Shown: positions 60,653-64,000 of the stretch, piece after piece
How the letters are laid out: each line of letters begins with the position of its first letter
Numbering within the stretch: position 1 is the first letter of the stretch
NCBI GenBank assembly: GCA_963719135.1
Contig: CAVRAZ010000005.1
Span: 1 to 64,000, forward strand
Direction: 5' to 3'
Source of the DNA: CAVRAZ01 sp963719135
GTDB lineage: Bacteria; Pseudomonadota; Gammaproteobacteria; DSM-19610
DNA length: 64,000 nucleotides
Translations under genes and position numbers: made by a program
The notes under the pieces: generated by a model
Seen by the model: only the letters and a program-made list of their open reading frames with translations
What the model was told of the DNA's origin: nothing
Database searches by the model: none

Positions 60653-63578
60653 TCAGTTTGCCGGCTGGGCCGATACCAGCGACTGCCACGCGTCGTTTAG
60701 GCGTCGGTCAAACCGGTGTTTGATGCGCATCAGTTCGGCGGTCTGCAAGCCGGCGATACCCAGGGCCGGGTCGCCCTGGATATCGAGGTCGGTGACATAA
60801 ATCGGGTACGTCTCACCGCTGGGGCGGTGCTCCAGAATGAATGCCGCAACCGCGTGATAAGTGTCTTCGCCGAGCGACTGTGCTGCAAATTCCCTGCCGC
60901 GGCAGGAAATCACCAGGCTGTTCGCGGGCCCTGACTTGGTGTTGTAGCTGACCACCACGTCGAACGTGTTGTCGCCATCCTCCTGGATCGGGTCCTGCAG
61001 CGGATGGAGTTGCGATTCTTTGCCCGGGTTCTGGGCGCTTTGGTAGTAAGCGACCTGACGCGGCAGAAACTGGGTGCCTTCGCCTGTCGCAGCAGCCAGA
61101 CGCCGGTTAATATTGCGAAAGAAGCGCCGGTAGGCCCCCAGCAATGATGTCTGGTCGTGGAACTCGCGTTCCTCGAAACTGAGCGATCCTCGTTCGTCGA
61201 GCATGTGGATTCGCGCCCGACCGTCGCGAATTTCATAGGCGATCTGTATCAGCCCCTGGCGATTGTGCAGGGCGATCCTATCCAGCGGGGAACCGTTGAA
61301 TGAGACGGGGTCGCACCGGATGGGGCTGAACGTCTCCTGGGGCATGCCCAGATGGTCGTACAGGCCGGGAAGTGAAGCGACCTTCGCATACCGGGGCACG
61401 TCATCTTCAACTTGCAGCACGTAGTATCCCGTGCCGAGCGCAAAAACGTAGCGCCCATTCGTATTGCGCTTGTGGCTGTAGAAGAAGTCCAGGATATCCT
61501 GTGCCAGCGCCTCTACGCGGCGCGCGATCAACGGCCCGCGCGAGGTCGAGAAACTGAAGCAGGACAGTGCCGCCGGACGACCCGTGCCGACCGGTGACCA
61601 GGCCATGTAGTCGCACAGGCAGTCGACCAGTGCGTCCTCGCCGCCGTAGTCGAAGGTCAGTATTTCGTCCCAGGAAGTGCGTGCGATCAGTTCGAATCTG
61701 ACGGCCAGATTCCTTTTCTGTTGTCCGTAGCTCAGTGGATCAGAGCGATCGCTGATCACCTGCATGCCCCGTCTAGTCAGCTCCTGCATCGGGTCGTGCG
61801 CTGCGTTGATGAACACGCCGGCCTGTCTGATCCGGACCGGTCTGCCAAGGTCATGCAGCGTGGACTGGCGCGATTCGGGAGCCGGGAACAGCTCCTGAAG
61901 ACAATCCATCAGGCAGCGCAGCTCCCACTGGCTGAGCCGACTGTCCGGCGGCTGGATGTGCACGCTGCCGGGACTACGGTTGATCAGGCCGTTGAAATGG
62001 CACCAGCCCAGCAATCGCAGAAGACTTTCGTCGCGTCTGAGCATTGTGTTGTCGCGCTGACGCTCGTCGAGCAATGAGCCCGGATAGAGTTCCCACGCGG
62101 AACCCGCGCCCGGTGACTCGCGCACCGTCAGGTGCCGCTCGGACAGGTCTGCACCGATGCCTGAGTTGACGCGCTCAATCTTGCCCGGTTTTTGTTCGAA
62201 CGCGATATAGAGTTTTCTTCCTAGTAACTGGAGTTCCGACTGCCTGATGGATGCAGGCTCGGGGGTCTCGCGTGCAAACCGCGACAGCTCGGCATAGCTG
62301 CGGGTCAGCTCGCGGACCAGCAGGTTCTGCTCCTCAAGAACACGACGGATCTTCCAGTGCTTGCGCTGGTCAAGATCCTCAAGCCGTTGTTGACCCCAGC
62401 CCCAGATGTCCACCAGAGACCGCATCAATTCGTAGCGCCAATTGTCCCGGTGCCCGGGTTGGCTGACTTCGATATCCACTTTGAAATAAAAGCAGCGACG
62501 AACCAGGTCCAGGCGCTGCATTTCGTTCTGCCCGAACAGATATTCCTCCACGGCGTTGCACATCATGACGTAGGGATCGATCACGTTGAGCGGGCATCTG
62601 TTCAGATACACCGACTGCTTGAACCGCATTGCGAGAATCTGGATATCGGGATACTGGCGCGCATAGGCTTCGAGCAGCATCAGCTTCATGAGCGATTTGT
62701 ACGGAGAGTCGACGGCCTTGTTGAGCTGCCACAGCGTCGCGCCCAGAAATTCTTCCGCCGGAATCCCGCTGAGTCCGCCGAAATCGACGGTGTCACCGGC
62801 CTTTATGAAACGGTGGAGCAGTAGCTTGCGCACGTATTCGTCGTAACGCTGCTCCTGCTCGGGAGGCACCAGCCACCAGACCGGGAACCGTCCCGCCAGC
62901 AACAGCGCCGTACGGTAGAACTCATCGAGCAGCAAGTGGTGCTGCGAGCTGCCGCTGCTCTCCTCCGAGAGCGCCGGCCGCAGGCCATTCTTGAACGACA
63001 CGTCGTCCATGATAAAGAAGTGAACTTCGAGTCCGAGCGATTCGGCCCAGGTCTGGATCGCCTCGGCTTTCTTTGCCAGCGTTGCCCGCAGATCGTCGTC
63101 CAGGCCGGGGCGGTGGCAGAGCCAGAACGTCGAAGTCGCTCTTGCCGGAGTAACCGATTGTTCCGCTGCTGCCCATGAGGTAGATCGCATGGATCGCGTA
63201 AGTGCGCTGAGCCCGACGGAGATAGCGAAAGCTCTTGGCCAGGCGCTTGGCCTGCAGCAGCGCACGCCGTCCCGGTGCATAACCTGAAACGCCGCTCGGT
63301 GCATCCGTCGACAGATAACCCGGCAGCATGGGATGGTTGATGTGAAACAGGAGCGGCAGCAGTTCGATAAAGGGTTTCTGATGCATCAGAAGGCTGTCCT
63401 GAAACCGATTCAGACGATCCTGATTGAGGGCATGGAAGCGCCGCTGAATGTTCCGCAACTCCAGCGCGTCTATTTCAACGTAAGTATTGTCGGTGGTCCG
63501 GCGCGGGTTGCCGTCGGGATGGGAAGCCGCCGCGCCGAGGTGCGAAGGATCGCGATCGTTGTCGTCCGAAGTCGGCAC
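60653..63578 (-). pseudogene. cyaA: class I adenylate cyclase CyaA, interrupted by a one-base frameshift
   Basis: The N-terminal 150 codons read in one frame: HALNQDRLNRFQDSLLM, LPLLFHINHPMLPGYLS and the nucleotidyltransferase motif YLMGSSGTIGYSGKSDFDV. The rest continues in another frame from WLCHRPGLDDDLRATLAKKAEAIQTWAESLGLEVHFFIMD to the end. One extra A at 63126-63127 (plus strand CCAGAACGTCG, expected CCAGACGTCG) separates SDFDV from WLCH, inside the active-site motif. Nearly 850 residues after it are undamaged, so the lesion is recent or an error. GTG start at 63578 without a clear ribosome site. Confidence 0.88.
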
Positions 63579-63599
63579 CGGCGTTCGAGTTACGGTAGG

Positions 63600-64000
63600 T
63601 TAGAGGGCCAGCACTTCAGCTTTATCTGCGGATTTGGCTTCATTCAAGGCGCCGGTCGCGCGCGCGATCAGGGTGGCCGCCGTATCGCTCTTGCGCCAGC
63701 CGGCCAGCCCGTATGTTGAGGGGATGGCGATGCCGTCGAAGATACTGCTGCCCAGCTCCGCGAGCAGGGATCGCAACTTACCGGTGAGCTGCATGGCCGC
63801 GTCTTCGGTGGTTTCGGGAAGCACCAGCAGGAACAGCTTTCGCTCGGAGCAGCCGATGAGATCCGCCCAGCGCAACTGATCCTTGAGCAGTCGCGCGACT
63901 TCGAGTAGCACCTCGTTGTGCGGTGCGGGCGCATCGATCTGCATGCCTACGACGCTGAGCGGGCTGTTGTACCGGCGGCAACGGGCGATCTGCGGCTCCA
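63600..64000 (-). CDS. degenerate GGDEF-domain protein, partial (N-terminus beyond the window)
   Basis: The C-terminal 133 residues are visible. IARCRRYNSPLSVVGMQID is the usual opening of a GGDEF domain, and LLEVARLLKDQLRWADLIG leads to the active-site position, which reads CSERKLFLLVLPET instead of GGDEF. The end YGLAGWRKSDTAATLIARATGALNEAK matches the domain's last helices. With the motif lost, cyclase activity is unlikely; it may sense nucleotides or be regulatory. The frame is open at the window edge. Confidence 0.75.
   Translation of the reverse strand, partial: EPQIARCRRYNSPLSVVGMQIDAPAPHNEVLLEVARLLKDQLRWADLIGCSERKLFLLVLPETTEDAAMQLTGKLRSLLAELGSSIFDGIAIPSTYGLAGWRKSDTAATLIARATGALNEAKSADKAEVLAL

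Overview
The window looks like the chromosome of a GC-rich gammaproteobacterium. The evidence is gene content and order: glnA-DUF4124-ntrB-ntrC, glyQ-glyS-plsC, trmL/gpsA-secB-yibN-type rhodanese-gpmI-envC-yibQ, and lysA/lptM/dapF-DUF484-xerC-hslV-hslU-DUF971-ubiE-ubiJ-ubiB are all arrangements typical of that class, and cyaA is the class I enzyme typical of it. I see no rRNA, tRNA, CRISPR array or prophage.

Layout. 1-6.4 kb is an eroding, repeat-rich accessory zone. It holds a 2OG-Fe(II) oxygenase, the wreck of a lipoprotein gene, a small secreted protein, an HNH protein, a multiply broken pyruvate-kinase-family gene, a REP-associated tyrosine transposase (RAYT) whose flanking short repeats point in opposite directions on its two sides, a 41-bp tandem repeat and an 89-bp MITE with a visible empty site. 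6.4-20.8 kb is housekeeping: rlmJ, a SemiSWEET, an MFS carrier, a b-type cytochrome fused to an extra C-terminal domain, glgP, plsC/MazG-like/glyS/glyQ, a PP-loop thiolation protein with a TusA partner, and a CDF metal exporter. 20.8-26.2 kb is the nitrogen control block: glnA behind a sigma-54-type promoter, a DUF4124 protein, and ntrBC with a near-perfect NtrC site over its probable promoter. The ntrC frame has lost its usual stop and runs antisense through a neighbouring gene. 25.9-38.9 kb (minus strand) is an MSHA-type pilus locus: mshM, L, N, E, G, an MshI/PilM-PilN-like protein, PilO/MshJ-like, MshK-like, three prepilin-type or pseudopilin-type genes and a small membrane protein. Its ATPase has a c-di-GMP-binding type N-domain.

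39-48.6 kb holds pyrD (class 1B type) divergent from trmL with overlapping start codons, then gpsA-secB-rhodanese-ArsR, and divergently gpmI-envC-ctpA-yibQ-yajL. The ArsR regulator has two cysteines spaced as in BigR/SqrR persulfide sensors and a palindromic operator candidate, which suggests that it and the rhodanese form a reactive-sulfur response. 48.6-49.05 kb has no protein gene. It carries a distant dyad, a well-formed sigma-54 promoter and a strong terminator, so it is a candidate for a sigma-54-dependent small RNA. 49-60 kb is ubiquinone synthesis, HslVU, xerC, dapF and lysA. 60-64 kb is cyaA and a degenerate GGDEF protein cut by the window edge.

xerC and cyaA are each broken by one extra A inside the same heptamer (GACGTC read as GAACGTC on the plus strand). 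This could be a systematic base-calling artefact or two real lesions, and it should be settled before either gene is called dead.
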